This document shows, one piece after another, positions 23,020 through 34,964 of a DNA stretch of 64,000 nucleotides. The notes beneath the pieces were generated by a model that ran no database searches, had not been told where the DNA came from, and saw nothing but the letters and a program-made list of their open reading frames with translations. Location: assembly GCF_932274485.2 (NCBI RefSeq), contig NC_065883.2, positions 41,014,539-41,078,538 of the forward strand. Reading direction: 5' to 3'. Numbering within the stretch: position 1 is the first letter of the stretch; the number at the start of each line of letters is the position of its first letter. The stretch is from Patella vulgata. Taxonomy: Eukaryota; Mollusca; Gastropoda; Patellidae. The translations under genes were made by a program, and so were the position numbers.

Positions 23020-24690
23020 CAAGCGGTTGCCATGCAAGATATGCATGGACAGAGAACAAGCTTCGTACAATCAGGAGTCGTAATCCAGGATGATATGGTC
23101 CGACATGCGACATTATCCAAAAGGAACCACGAGTGTGACATACATGTACATGTATACATGTTGGGGGTCCAATACCTTGGGTATAATTTTACAGTATTGA
23201 TGTACAAGAAGCAGCCATTTTTATATGCCCACATTGAAATGTGGTCGTATATTGTCGTCGGTTCGTCCGTCGGTCCGGCGTCCACAAGCTCTAGAGGCTA
23301 AAGTTAATATCCGATTGACTTTAAATTTATATACAGTGTTTAAGGCCATGGGACGAAGAAGCCTATTGATTTTCAGCGATTTCCGATAATTACTGCCAGA
23401 GTTATGGCCCTTGATCACTTCAAAAAATCTTCTGGACGCTCTACAGGCCAAAGTTAATATCCAATTGACTTTAAATTTATACACAGTGTTTAAGGTCACG
23501 AGACGAAGAAGTCTATTCATTTTCAGCGATTTCCGATAATTACTGCCAGAGTTATGGCCCTTGATCACTTCAAAAAATCTTGTGGACACTCTAGAGGCGA
23601 AAGTTAATATCTGATTGACTTTAAATTTATAAACAGTGTTTGAGGTCACGAGGCGAAGAATAATATTGATCTTCAAAGATTTCTGATAATTACTGCCAAA
23701 GTTATGGCCCTTGATCACTTTGAAAAATCTTCTGGACGCTCTAGAGGCCAAAGTTAATATCCGATTGACTTCAGATTGATACACAGAGTTTAAGATATTG
23801 AGACGAACAAGTATATTGATTTTCAATGAATTTTTATGACTTTTAACAGCTAAATCCATGATACAGTATTAAAAGTTTTGTATACAAAATGTTAGCATGG
23901 GGCAGAACTTTATAAAAACCAAACAAATTCTAATGGTTTTCTGAGTTGTTGCTCTTAATCAGATTTTAGTGTATTATAAATGTTTCATTACCGAAAAAAG
24001 TAAAAATATGCGACAACTCTTGTTGACTGCCCGGACGATTTAGCTGCTGTGGGCGTATGTTTCGTTGCCTGGCAACCTATCTTTTTTTGTCTGGCAGTCT
24101 CGGTACCATTTTCACAAAATCCAAACACAAATGTCATTAGGTTGTAACAGTGATATATTTGAAATATTTTACAATCAAATAAAAATTGTGACCTCTAGAG
24201 GGTTAACAAATTAAAAACATGATATTTCGTACAATCAGGAGGCATAATCAAGGACGTTATGGTCAGATATGCTCTAATATTGATATTTAATAAACACGTT
24301 TTAAGTTTCATCAAAATCAAATACAAATTGTAACTTTCAGAGGGCCAATAACCTAAAATGCGATTTTTCGTACAATCAGGGGGCTGTAATCCCAGAAGTC
24401 ACAATCCGATATGCACTAATAACTAAAGGAACCAAGATCATTGGTATAGAAACATATAAAGATTTATCAGAATCAGATAAAAATTGTAACATACTTTTAT
24501 ACTATTTGTGTACAAGGAGCAGTCATTTTGTCGGGCAGTTTCAGTCTGATTTTCACGAAATTGTGACCTAGAGGCATCACAAGCAATTTCGCGAAATTGT
24601 GACTTAGAGGCACCACAAGCTATTTTTTTGTACAATCGGGGGTCATAACCAAACTTACACACTGGACCCTTTGTTCTGACTCGGGTGTTC
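23020..24690 (-). mobile_element. B/C element on the minus strand, split by an A element
   Basis: The minus-strand 3' end lies at about 23027-23065 (complement of TTGTTCTCTGTCCATGCATA and GCATGGCAACCGC). B and C modules continue to 23216 and again from 24088 to 24690 (complements of GATTTTGATGAAACTT and CGAAAAATCGCATTTTAGG). The A element at 23217-24087 sits in a C module, between GCAGCCATTTTT and TTTTTTGTCTGGCAG. Confidence 0.7.
23217..24087 (+). mobile_element. Complete A element with exact 150-bp modules
   Basis: The 5' end is ATATGCCCACATTGAAATGT, followed by GTTCGTCCGTCGGTCCGGCG. Successive CTCTAGAGG/CTCTACAGG starts are at 23289, 23439, 23589 and 23739, each exactly 150 bp apart. A partial module and a non-module tail follow (ACTCTTGTTGACTGCCCGGA), then the 3' end CTGTGGGCGTATG and the palindrome GTTGCCTGGCAAC, CTATC. 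It encodes no recognisable protein. The minus-strand open frame of 212 residues exists because 150 is a multiple of three and the module lacks stops in that frame. Confidence 0.85.
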
Positions 24691-25202
24691 AAGTTACTGA
24701 TCAACCTGTAATTTGTTGTTTTAGCACGTGCACAGGTGATCATTTGAGGAAAGGTAGGTGTTCATATAAATGAACACCCCAACATACTAACCCGGTGATT
24801 GTGAAAACAGACCACACATTTTTGTGCGTGCACTGTATTAGAAATAACAAGAAACACTGTGTTAATTAAAAAAGATAAATACATGTAGTTAAAACAATAA
24901 ATAAATATTTTTTCAATTTAGATTGTGAAATAGTATCATTAGCTAGAAAACGCATCCAATAGTATAAGGAACAAATACACAAAACCTAGCGAACTGGGAG
25001 AAATTTCTGTTTGATCATGTTTTAGATAATTGTAATCTGGTAAAATAACTTTCCTACATCATCGCACATGCTATTTTGTTCGCACATGGTTAGTTTGTTC
25101 TGTGGCTGACAATTCCTGAATGTAAAACGTATTCCAGTCAATGCAGCATACCCCATTCACACCAAATTGATATTACATTATTCATTGGCTTGTTGTGGAT
25201 TT
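24691..25202. other. Unassigned non-coding DNA
   Basis: AT-rich spacer. Nothing recognised. Confidence 0.3.
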
Positions 25203-25640
25203 TAAAGATAGATTGCCAGGCAACGAAACATACGCCCACAGCAGCTAAGTCGTCCATGCAGTCAACAAGGGGTGTCGCATATTTATTTCTTTTGCCGGTA
25301 GGGAGAGAGAGATGGGGTTTAACATCCACTCGACACAAACTAGGTCATTTCGGGACTCGCATGGTTCAATTTTATTTCAAAAATTTGCTTTCGTGTATAG
25401 GTCCTTAGCAGTGGGAGGAAACCGGAGGACCCGGAGAAAACCCATGAGGTTGGATAGGCTACCCTACACCTTGTGACGTACAACCGGGGAATCGAAACCA
25501 CGCCAGTTGACTCAACGTCAGACCTTATGATACAACGCACACGCGCTAACCATTCGGCCATCGAACCCCCCTTGTCGGTAAGGAAAACATTTACAACACA
25601 CTAAAATATAATTACGAATAAAAACCCATTGAGTAATTGT
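25203..25640 (-). mobile_element. A element, 3' part, split by a SINE
   Basis: On the minus strand it ends GTTGCCTGGCAATC after TGTGGGCGTATGTTTCG. The tail is split by the SINE at 25304-25571. The remnant to the right (CGGTAAGGAAAACATTTACA) joins the tail seen at 23990-24010. Confidence 0.75.
25304..25571 (-). mobile_element. tRNA-headed SINE, family 1, nearly full length
   Basis: On the minus strand the head is GATGGCCGAATGGTTAGCGC, the B box GTTTCGATTCCCCGG, the core GGTTTTCTCCGGGTCCTCCG/GTTTCCTCCCACTGC, and the 3' end GACCTAGTTTGTGTCGAGTG then a CTCTC tail. The flanks TTGCCGGTA and TTGTCGGTA are a probable 9-bp target duplication inside an A element tail. Confidence 0.9.
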
Positions 25641-27000
25641 CATGATGATATTTACTATTGGTCAATGATAGTAACACCGTTCTACTGATATTTACTATTT
25701 GTCAATGATTATAACACTGTCCTGATGATATTTACTATTTTTCAATTATAGTAACATCGTCCCGCTGATATTTACTATTTGTCAATGATAGTAACACCGT
25801 CCTGATGATATTTACTATTTTTCAATGATAGCAACATCGTCCCACTGATATTTACTACATATTTGTCAATGATAGTAACACCGTTCTACTGATATTTACT
25901 ATTTGTCAATGATTATAACACCGTCCTGATGATATTTACTATTTTTCAATGACACCGTCCTGTTCATATTTACTATTTTTCAATGATAGTAACATCGTCT
26001 TGCTGATATTTACTATTTTTCAATGATAGTAACATCGTCCCGCTGATATTTACTATTTGTCAATGATTATAACACCGTTCTGCTGATATTTACTATTTGT
26101 CAATGATTATAACACCGTTCTGATGATATTTACTATTTTTCAATGATAATAACACCGTCCTGCTGATAGATCCTGATATACACTGAGGAGATTAGATTCA
26201 TGAGGTACTTCCACTATTTTATCCTTCTGATATTTTGTAAAAATTTATGAATGGCTGCTCATATTTACTATTTGTCAATGATAGCAACAGCGTCCCGCTG
26301 ATATTTACTATTTGTCAATGATAGTAATACCGTTCTACTGATATTTACTATTTTTCAATGATAGTAACACCGTCCTGATGATATTTACTATTTGTCAATG
26401 ATAGTAACACCGTTCTACTGATATTTACTATTTGTCAATGATTATAACACTGTCCTGATGATATTTACTATTTTTCAATGATAGTAACATCGTCCCGCTG
26501 ATATTGACTATTTGTCAGTGATAGTAACACCGTCCTGATGATATTTACTATTTTTCAATGATAGTAACATCGTCCCGCTGATATTTACTACATATTTATC
26601 AATGATAGTAACACTGTTCTACTGATATTTACTATTTGTCAATGATTATAACACCGTCCTGATGATATTTACTATTTTTCAATGACACCGTCCTGTTCAT
26701 ATTTACTATTTTTCAATGATGGTAACATCGTCCCGCTGATATTTACTATTTTTCAATGATAGTAACATCGTCCCGCTGATATTTACTATTTGTCAATGAT
26801 TATAACACCGTTCTGCTGATATTTACTATTTGTCAATGATTATAACACCGTCCTGATGATATTTACTATTTGTCAATGATTATAACACCGTTCTGCTGAT
26901 ATTTACTATTTGTCAATGATTATAACACCGTCCTGATGATATTTACTATTTGTCAATGATAGTAACACCGTCCTGCTGATAGATCCTGATATACACTGAG
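25640..27000 (+). repeat. 40-bp minisatellite with higher-order structure
   Basis: About 30 units of roughly 40 bp, consensus GATATTTACTATTTGTCAAT then GATAGTAACACCGTCCTG. Variants alternate (TTTTTCAAT/TTTGTCAAT, CGTCCCGC/CGTTCTAC/CGTCCTGAT). A non-unit block of about 90 bp (TAGATCCTGATATACACTGA) occurs at about 26167 and again about 813 bp later, showing a larger duplicated unit. No spacers or CRISPR features. Confidence 0.95.
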
Positions 27001-28599
27001 GAGATTAGATTCATGAGTTACTTCCACTATTTTATCCTACTGATATTTTGTAAAAATTTATGAATGTAAATTTTGTAATATATTTTGCGAGGGTTCGTGA
27101 ATGTAAATTTTGTATAATACTGTATTTGATATTTTATAAGGAAAGGATTCATTGAATGTCTCTGATATATTGTGAAAAATTATGAACGTAGTTTTTGTAT
27201 TACATTTGATTTTTTGTGAGGGTTCATGTATGTAATTAGATGTGATATTTTGTAAGGATTAGTATTCCCTCCTGAAAGTAAATTTTGTATATATTTGATA
27301 TTTTGTGAGGATTAAAGATTGACTCACCAGGTCAATAACGGGCATTGCCCAATTTAGTATTTAATCTGCGATTGTATATTCTTACCTCAGAGAGCAATCT
27401 GTGCTTTCTGCTTTACGTACAACAAGTTAAAAAAAATGTTATGAGTTAGACCAACATGTATAAAACTACTCTACTACTAGTACCAATAGTTGCTGTTCGA
27501 TATTCTGATATATACGTACACCTAATACTACATTAAGCCAATTGAAAAAAAAAAAGTTTTTTGTTTGTTTTTGGGGCTTTTTGTGAAGATGATGATCACC
27601 GTACTTTAAAAGTGTAGGACTACTACTTGAAGGTAGGGTATAGTCTAAATATAGATGATTAACTCGTTGGTCGCAGGTAGAGGTAAAGATAACATCGGTC
27701 CTGAAAATTGAAAGAAAAGACAAAATCTTGCCTTTTTAGTCGTGCTGACCTGAAACTTTTTAGAGTGTAGAATTTATTTTCCAATCTTGAGGATTTAGGC
27801 CTACATTTTACTATTCAATGACTACTGTGAGCTATGACAGTTCTCTCAACTGCAGCTTATAATGAGATCTGTACATATCAAGAGATTTAAGAGTGAAATA
27901 ATGCGAATTTTAGCAAATTTTCACTTCCAGTTGCAGTAAGAGTTGTCATACGAACATTATGTTGCGAAAACATAGTAGCTGTGAAGGCGTCTGTATTATA
28001 CTACATTTGTTTGAATATCAGTTTGATAATATTGGGGTTAAACATTTGTAAAATTGTCGAATTTATCCGATTTTTGTCAAAATTACCCACTATTTTTGAG
28101 AGTGTAGTTATAGACATATATGAAATTTTATTTTTTTAATCGAGAGACCTGATACCCAGTTACTAACAACCACAAAAAGAATTCATGGGATCCCGCAGCT
28201 GTGGAGATATCACGGCATAAAGTTAGGGTTCTTTCTAAGGTTTGATTTATACACTTCAGGAATAACCAAATGGCACCCCTGAGTGGAAAGATAGATTTTT
28301 CTTTCTTCATTTTTTTGAAACATTACTACCTAGCCTAATATATCGAATCATCATTCGTTTTATAAGTACTCATTTACAACCTGAAAAACAGCAGCTAACA
28401 TTGCCTAAAATTGACGAAAAAATGAGAAAAAAGCCCAAAAAACACCTGTGTGCCGTATCTCGGCTAGGGTCAATTTCTGAGATCGGCTGTTTTGGCTATC
28501 GAGTAGTCTCATGGGCATGACCAAACCCTATGAATGGAATCGGCTGACCCATCACCTTCCCGATTTTGCACGATTTTGCATGGTTTTCTCGTGGACAAG
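27001..28599. other. Non-coding DNA with diverged TTTTGTGAGG units at the left
   Basis: 27040-27310 has loosely repeated GATATTTTGT.AGG and GTAAATTTTGTAT words, probably decayed tandem repeats. The rest shows no supported exon. A GAG|GTAAGAAT donor-like word on the minus strand near 27387 has no convincing exon. Confidence 0.35.
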
Positions 28600-29284
28600 C
28601 ATTTAATCTAATGTTTTAATGCAACGTTTGCTAATGATGTAAAGAATATGTGAAATAGAAATCTAACGTTTTACGACTTTACTGGAAGGGTTTATTTTTC
28701 GTTTAATTTTAATGTTTTTAGATTAGAAAAACAGAACGTTTTAAAAACTGAAATCAATATAACGTCACAAACAAATATATTACTAACGTTCAAAGAATCA
28801 TAAGTTAAAACGCTACAATAGTTACGTTAGAAGAACATAATTTACTGTCGTTTACAGGTTGCCTGACCAGGCTTGGGAAATAACGTTGATTCAGGTGGTT
28901 CAGTTGATGTTCTTGGAACAACTAATCTGAACGTTTCTTAAGTAAACGTCACTAGAACGATATTAATTAATGTTTAGTAACGTCTCACAGTATCAGCGAT
29001 ATAACGTCATAAAAAAACCTTAATCTAATGTTTTAATGCAATGTTTGCTGATGAAACATTATAAAAACAATCAAAATAACGTTTGGTCATTGTTGAATGA
29101 AAGTAAAATTAAAACGCCAAAAGATAACATTCTGGCGATGTTTCTGGAACGTTTATAAAAAGTATAATCTATCTCTGTACCCTTTTCGAACGTTTGGAGA
29201 ACGAACGTGCTTAAACAAACATTCTGAACGTAACCATATTAGAACTAATTACTAATGTTACCAAAACGTTTTGTGTTTGCTGGG
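28600..29284 (+). mobile_element. AACGTT-rich right end of a CCCAGC-ended transposon
   Basis: Dense AACGTT/AACGTTTT words and the terminus TTTTGTGTTTGCTGGG, whose complement matches the start at 15938. The right flank AAGCCTATTGATTTT is the missing half of the A module left of 15938. Confidence 0.55.
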
Positions 29285-29297
29285 AAGCCTATTGATT

Positions 29298-32200
29298 TTT
29301 ATACTCCCACATTTTCATGTGGACGTATATTGTCATCGCCACTGTTCGTCCGTCCACAATTGTTTGTGGACACTCTACAGGTCACAGTTCTTATCCGATA
29401 TTGACAATACTTGAAATATAGGTTGCTTTTGAAATTGGCATGTATCGGACCGAAACTTCATGGATTATGGCCCCTGATTGTACGAAAAATCATGTTTTTA
29501 GCTTGTGGAACCTATAGAGGTCACAATTTTTATCCGATTTTGTTGAAACTTGAAATGTAAGTTTATAACCCAAAGATCTCGGTTCCTTTCGATATTCGCG
29601 CATATTGGATCGTAACTTCATGAATTATGGCCCCTTATTGTACGAAAAATCGAGTTCCTTTCGATGTTCGCGCATATTGGATCGTAATTTCTTGAATTAT
29701 GGCCCCTGATTGTACGAAAAATCGCGTTTTTAGACCCTAAAGAGGTAATAATTTTTATACGCCCACGTTTTCATGTGGACGTATATTGTTTGTCCGTCCG
29801 GACGTCCATCCACAATTTATTTGTGGACACTCTACATGTCACAATTTTTATACACCCACATTTTCATGTGGACGTATATTGTCGTCACCTCTATCCGTCC
29901 TGATCCCTCCGGCCACAATTTGTTTGTGGACACTCTACAGGTCACAATTCTTATCTGATTTTGACGAAACTTGAAATATAGGTTTATCTCCAAAAGATCT
30001 CAGTTCCTTTCGATATTGGCATGTATCGGATCGAAACTTCATGGATTACGGCCCCTGTTTTTACGAAAAATCGCGTTTTTAGCTTGTGGACACTATACAG
30101 GTCACAATTTTTATCCCTTTTTTGTTGAAACTTGAAATGCAAGTTGATAATCCAAAGATCTCGGTTCCTCCGATATTCGCGCATATCGGACCGTCACTTT
30201 CTGAATTATGGCCCCTGATTGTACGAAAAATCGCGTTTTTAGCTTGTGGACCCTAAAGAGGTCATAATTTTTATCCGATTTAAAAAAACGTATTATTATA
30301 TCACCGTTGCATCCTAAGGCCGGCTGAGTTCGACTTTCATGAAAATCGGCCCAAAATTGACAGACAAAATGGCTGCCGTTCGTTCTCAAATAACGTAAAA
30401 ATATGGTATATCAAGGTTGTGGACCCTATAGAGGTCACAGTTTTTATCTGATTTTGTTGAAACTTTAAATATAAGTTTATAACCCAAAGATCTCGGTTCC
30501 TTTCGATATTTGCACATATCAGACCGTAACTTCCTGAATTATGGCCCCTGATTGTACGAAAAATCGCGTTTTTAGCTTGTGGACCCTATAGAGGTCATAA
30601 TTTTTATCCGATTTAAAAAAAAAACGTATTATTATATCCCCGTTGCACCCTAAGGACGGCTGAGTTCGAATTTCGTGAAAATCGGCCCAAACTGACAGAC
30701 AAAATGGCCGCCCTTCGTTCTCAAATAGCCTAAAAATATGGTATATCAAGGTTGTGGACACTATAGAGGTCACAATTTTTATTTGTAAGTTTATAACACA
30801 AAGATCTCGGTTCCATTCGATGTTTGCGCATATTGAATTGTAATTTCCTGAATTATTGCCCTTGATTGTAGGAAAAACCACTTTCTTTTTAGCTTGTTCT
30901 CTATCCATCTCTCGAAAATGTGGGCGTATCCTGCCTGGCAGCCGCTGGTTAGCTTGTGGATTCTCTAGAGGTCACAAGGTTTTTTTCGATTTTAAAAACC
31001 GTTTAGATCACTATTCCACCATAATGAAGGTTGAATTGGAATTTTGGGAAAATCGAAATGAAACTGCCGACCAAATGAATACTCTTTGTATGCAAATTGC
31101 ATATAAGTATGTAATTCAAAGGTTATGAACCCTCTAGAGGTCACAATTTTTATTCAATTTTGATGGAACTTAAAACATATCTTTATATTTCAAAAATCTC
31201 AGTCCCTTTTGATATTTGCGCATTTCAGATCATAACTTTCTGGATTATGACCCCTGATTGTACAGAAACTCGTTTTTGTTTTTAGCTTGTTCTCTATCCA
31301 TCTCTTGCAAAATGTGGGCGTATCCTGCCTGGCAGCCGCTGGTTATCCGATTTAAAAAAACGTTTTAGTATATCACCGTTACACCCTAAGGATGGTTGAG
31401 TTCAAATTTCGTGAAAATCGGCCCAAAACTGACAGACAAAATGGCCGCCCATCCTTCTCAAATGGCGTAAAAATATGGTATATCAAGGTTGTGGACACTC
31501 TAAAAGTCACAAATGTCTTCTGATTTTGATGAAACTTGAAATGTAAGTTCATAACCAAAAGATATTGGTTCCTTTTGATATTCGCGCATATCAGTTATTA
31601 ACTTTCTGAATTATGGCCCTTTATTATACGAAAAATCATGTTTTTAGCTTGTAGACCCAATATCGGTCATAATTTTTATGCAATTTAAAAAAACGTTTGA
31701 ATATATCACTGTTACACCCTAAGGATGGTTGAGTTCGAATTTCATAAAAATCGGCCCAAAACTGACAGACAAAATGGCCGCACCTTGTACTCAAATAGCA
31801 TTGGTATATCAATGTTGTGGACCCTCTAGAGGTCATAATTTTCTTCTAATTTTGATGAAACTTGAAATGTAAGTTTATAACTCAAAGATCTCAGTTCTTT
31901 TTAATATTCGTGCATATCGGACTGTAACTTCCTGAATTATCGCCCCTGATTGTATGAAAAGTCGCGTTATTAGCTTGTGGACCCTATAGCAGTCATAATT
32001 TTTATGCGATTTAAGAAAACGTTTGAATATATCACCGTTACACCCTAAGGAAGGTTGAGATTGAATTTCGTAATAATCGAATCAAAACTGACAGACAAAA
32101 TGGCCGCCCCTCGTACTCGAATAGCGTAAAAATATGGTATATCAATGTTGTGAACCCTCTAGAGGTCACAATTTTCTTCAGATTTTGATGAAACTTGAAA

Positions 32201-32560
32201 TGTAAGTTTATAACCCAACGATATTGGTTCCTTTCGATATTCGCGCATATCGGATAGTAACTTCCTGAATTATGGCCCCTGATTGTACGAAAAAACACGT
32301 TTTTAGCTTGTGGACCCTATAGCGGTCATAATTTTTATGCGATTTAAAAAAACGTTTGAATATATCACCGTTACACCCTAAGGATGGTTGAGTTCGAATT
32401 TCTTTTGATTTTAATAAAACTTAAAATGTTTATAACCCGAAGATCTTGGTTCCTTTCGATATTCGCACATATTGGATAGTAACTTCCTGAATTATGGCCC
32501 CTTATTGTACGAAAAATCGCGTTTTTAGCTTCAGGTCTCTCTAGATGTCACAATTATTAA
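29298..32560 (+). repeat. Large composite of B/C module elements
   Basis: Three 5' ends occur in succession (about 29298, 29752 and 29846: ATAC.CCCAC.TTTTCATGTG plus GTCCGTCC). Alternating B modules (about 159 bp; TTGATGAAACTTGAAATGTAA, GATCTCGGTTCCTTTCGATA, TTATGGCCCCTGATTG) and C modules (about 175 bp; AAAAAACGT, TATATCACCGTTACACCCTA, GAATTTCGTGAAAATCGGCC, CAAAATGGCCGCC) follow. Two 3' ends lie inside (about 30893-30955 and 31286-31345; AATGTGGGCGTATCCTGCCT). At least two or three insertions or a recombined cluster are implied. No protein is encoded. Confidence 0.85.
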
Positions 32561-33184
32561 ACCGGAAGTGACAGTTGGTTCAACACGCTCACTGGGCTCT
32601 ATAGTAAGTATACAGATTTGGCATAAGTTTACTGCTGTATTGTGTTCACGCGTGGTCCTTTGACCACATATCTGATCAAATGGGTTGTTTATTAGGATAT
32701 TATAAACATGAATTTATGTTTTTTTAACGTTTAGTACACAAAGTCGTGGCGCAAGTTCACTCATACTGAACAGTACGATGTGCCTCAATTCACGCCACAT
32801 GGCTAATTGTTTACATCACGTGGTTTGATTGACAGCTTGCAAGTGACATGTATTTCGTGTGCTTGAATGTTTTTGTGCGTGCTGAGTCTGCTGACAGTGT
32901 TTTTATTTATTTCAACGGACTTGTGGCACATATATATTCAAATAAATATATAATCTTCCAAAATATGTCAACGTCAGACACCAACGTATTGGAATATAAA
33001 ATAACTCTTCTATAGGTCTATAGTAATGTCGTATAAACATTCGAGCCCAGCCATTCTAAAGAGGAAATGGAAGAAAAAAGGAAAAGCCGTTCACGTCGAC
33101 ATTATGTGCCAAAATGCACTATATATTATATGTCTCACATGCCCATAATTTTGATCAGTTTATGTTGAAAAACACTGTCAGCAC
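32561..33184. other. Unassigned DNA between B/C and A arrays
   Basis: Starts with ACCGGAAGTGACAG (an ETS-like word). No exon or known repeat supported. Confidence 0.3.
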
Positions 33185-33860
33185 GCTGTCGTGGACGCTC
33201 TAGAGGCTAAAGTTAATATCTGATTGACTTTAAATTTATACACAGTGTTTAAGGTCATGAGACAAAGAAGCCTATTGATTTTCAACGATTTCCGATAATT
33301 ACTGCCGAGTTATGGCCCTTGCTCACTTTGAAATTGCTTGTGGACCTTCCAGCGGCTAACGTTAGTTTCCAATTGACTTTGAATTTTTACACATGGTTTA
33401 AGTTCATGAGACGAAGAAGCCTATTGATTTCCAACGATATTCGATAATTACTGCCAAAGTTATGGCCGTTGATCACTTCAAAATATCTTATGGACACTCT
33501 AGAGGCTAAAGTTAATATCTGATTTAATTAAGATTTATACAGAGTGTTTAAGGTCATGAGAAGAGGAATCCTATTGATTTTCAACGATTTCTGATAATTA
33601 CTGCCAGAGTTAATATCCGATTGACTTTAAATTGATACACAGTGTTTAAGGCCATGCGACGATAAAGCCTAGTGATTTTCAATGATTTCTGATAATTACT
33701 GCCAGAGATGTGGCCCTTGATCACTTTGAAAAATCTTGTGGATGCTCTCGAGACCAAAGTTATCCTCCAATTCACTTTAGATTGATACACAGAGATTAAG
33801 GTCTTGAGACGAAAAAGTATATTGATTTTCAATGATTTTTGATAACTTGTAGATTTTTGT
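33185..33860 (+). repeat. A-module array
   Basis: Four to five A modules starting near 33198, 33346 and 33497, so spacing is 148-151 bp. Neither terminus was found. The tail (TGATAACTTGTAGATTTTTG) is followed by a decayed A element end. Confidence 0.85.
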
Positions 33861-33958
33861 TTTACGCGTAGTGTGGTCCTCCTGTCCTTACTATTAGAAC
33901 AGCTAAATCCATGATATTAAATGTTTCGCATACTAAACGTTAACATGGAGCAGAACTA

Positions 33959-34115
33959 AAGAGAGAGAGAGAAATGGGTTTAACTTCCGCTCAACACAAA
34001 CTAGGTCATTTCAGGACTAACATATGGTTCAATTTTATTTCAATAATTCACTTGCGCGTAGGGGTCTTTAGCAGTGGGAGGAAACCGGAGGATTGGAGAA
34101 AACCCACAAGGTTGG
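33959..34115 (-). mobile_element. SINE family 1, 3' half
   Basis: Has the GAGAGAGAGAAATGGGTTT tail side, ACACAAACTAGGTCATTTCA, and the core complement GTGGGAGGAAACCGGAGGA. The tRNA head is missing. Confidence 0.8.
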
Positions 34116-34964
34116 TATTACGACTGGGGACCTTGGTACTTGGGATATAGCGCGGGACAGTGGAGCTCTGGCACACTGGGTATGATCTTCTGTTCTTTTT
34201 CTTGTTACCCGGGTTGGCCGTGTTGCCTATAGCTGTTACTCTAATATTAAACTCATCACCAGGTTGGAGAAATCAAACAACAACCAATATTTAATGTTTT
34301 TTATATATTAAACTGACACTGAGAAGTAGTAATAGTGTTATATGTACGTTTAGGGCATAGATATCTACCGATTTTGGTAAATTTGTACGAATATCGGTAA
34401 AATTCTAATTATCACAACAAATCTAATACGAAGAGGCTAAAATCTGTAGATACGGTGTGTTAATTAACAGGAGTGAGAAATTGACTGAAAGGTGATTTAA
34501 TTATCGCTAAGGGTGAAAATGTCTGTGACGGTGCGTCTTCTGTACTGGGTGTGTTAATTAACGAACGGGTTAAAAACGACACAGTGTGTATTCTTTGTTT
34601 GGTGAGTTTTCTCGAAAGCGTGTTATAACTGCACCAAAGATGTTTTATCAAGGACTAGCAGGCTTTATCTGACGCGTAGGTGTTAAATCCAATTTACCGT
34701 GCGATTTCTTGTTCGACCGTGTGTTTTACGCAGATCTTTCTTTGTTAAGTGTAGGTCTTTATACATGGATTTATACGTGCTGTAGTAACATCTGTGCCTT
34801 ATTTAATCTCGCCAAACCTCCATTTGATTATTCGATATATTCTAATCTCTATTCATATCAGATGCTTTTATCTGTTTTGAATTAAAGATCCTGTTTGGAA
34901 TCGTTGTCCCCTTTTTTACCTGTCAAATTTGATTTTATGAATCATGACTTGTTTTGATTTGCAG
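34116..34964. other. Presumed TTLL intron or upstream DNA
   Basis: No exon seen. It ends with a pyrimidine-poor but usable acceptor (TTTTGATTTGCAG) for the first visible TTLL exon. Confidence 0.4.

Noticed and set aside
23221-23859. 212-residue minus-strand open frame as a repeat protein gene
   Set aside because: It is the complement of a 150-bp tandem repeat. Other copies of the array do not keep the frame over the same length, and there is no start context or splice pattern.
25640-27000. Regular repeats resembling a CRISPR array
   Set aside because: Units are 40 bp head to tail with no unique spacers, in animal DNA; it is a minisatellite.
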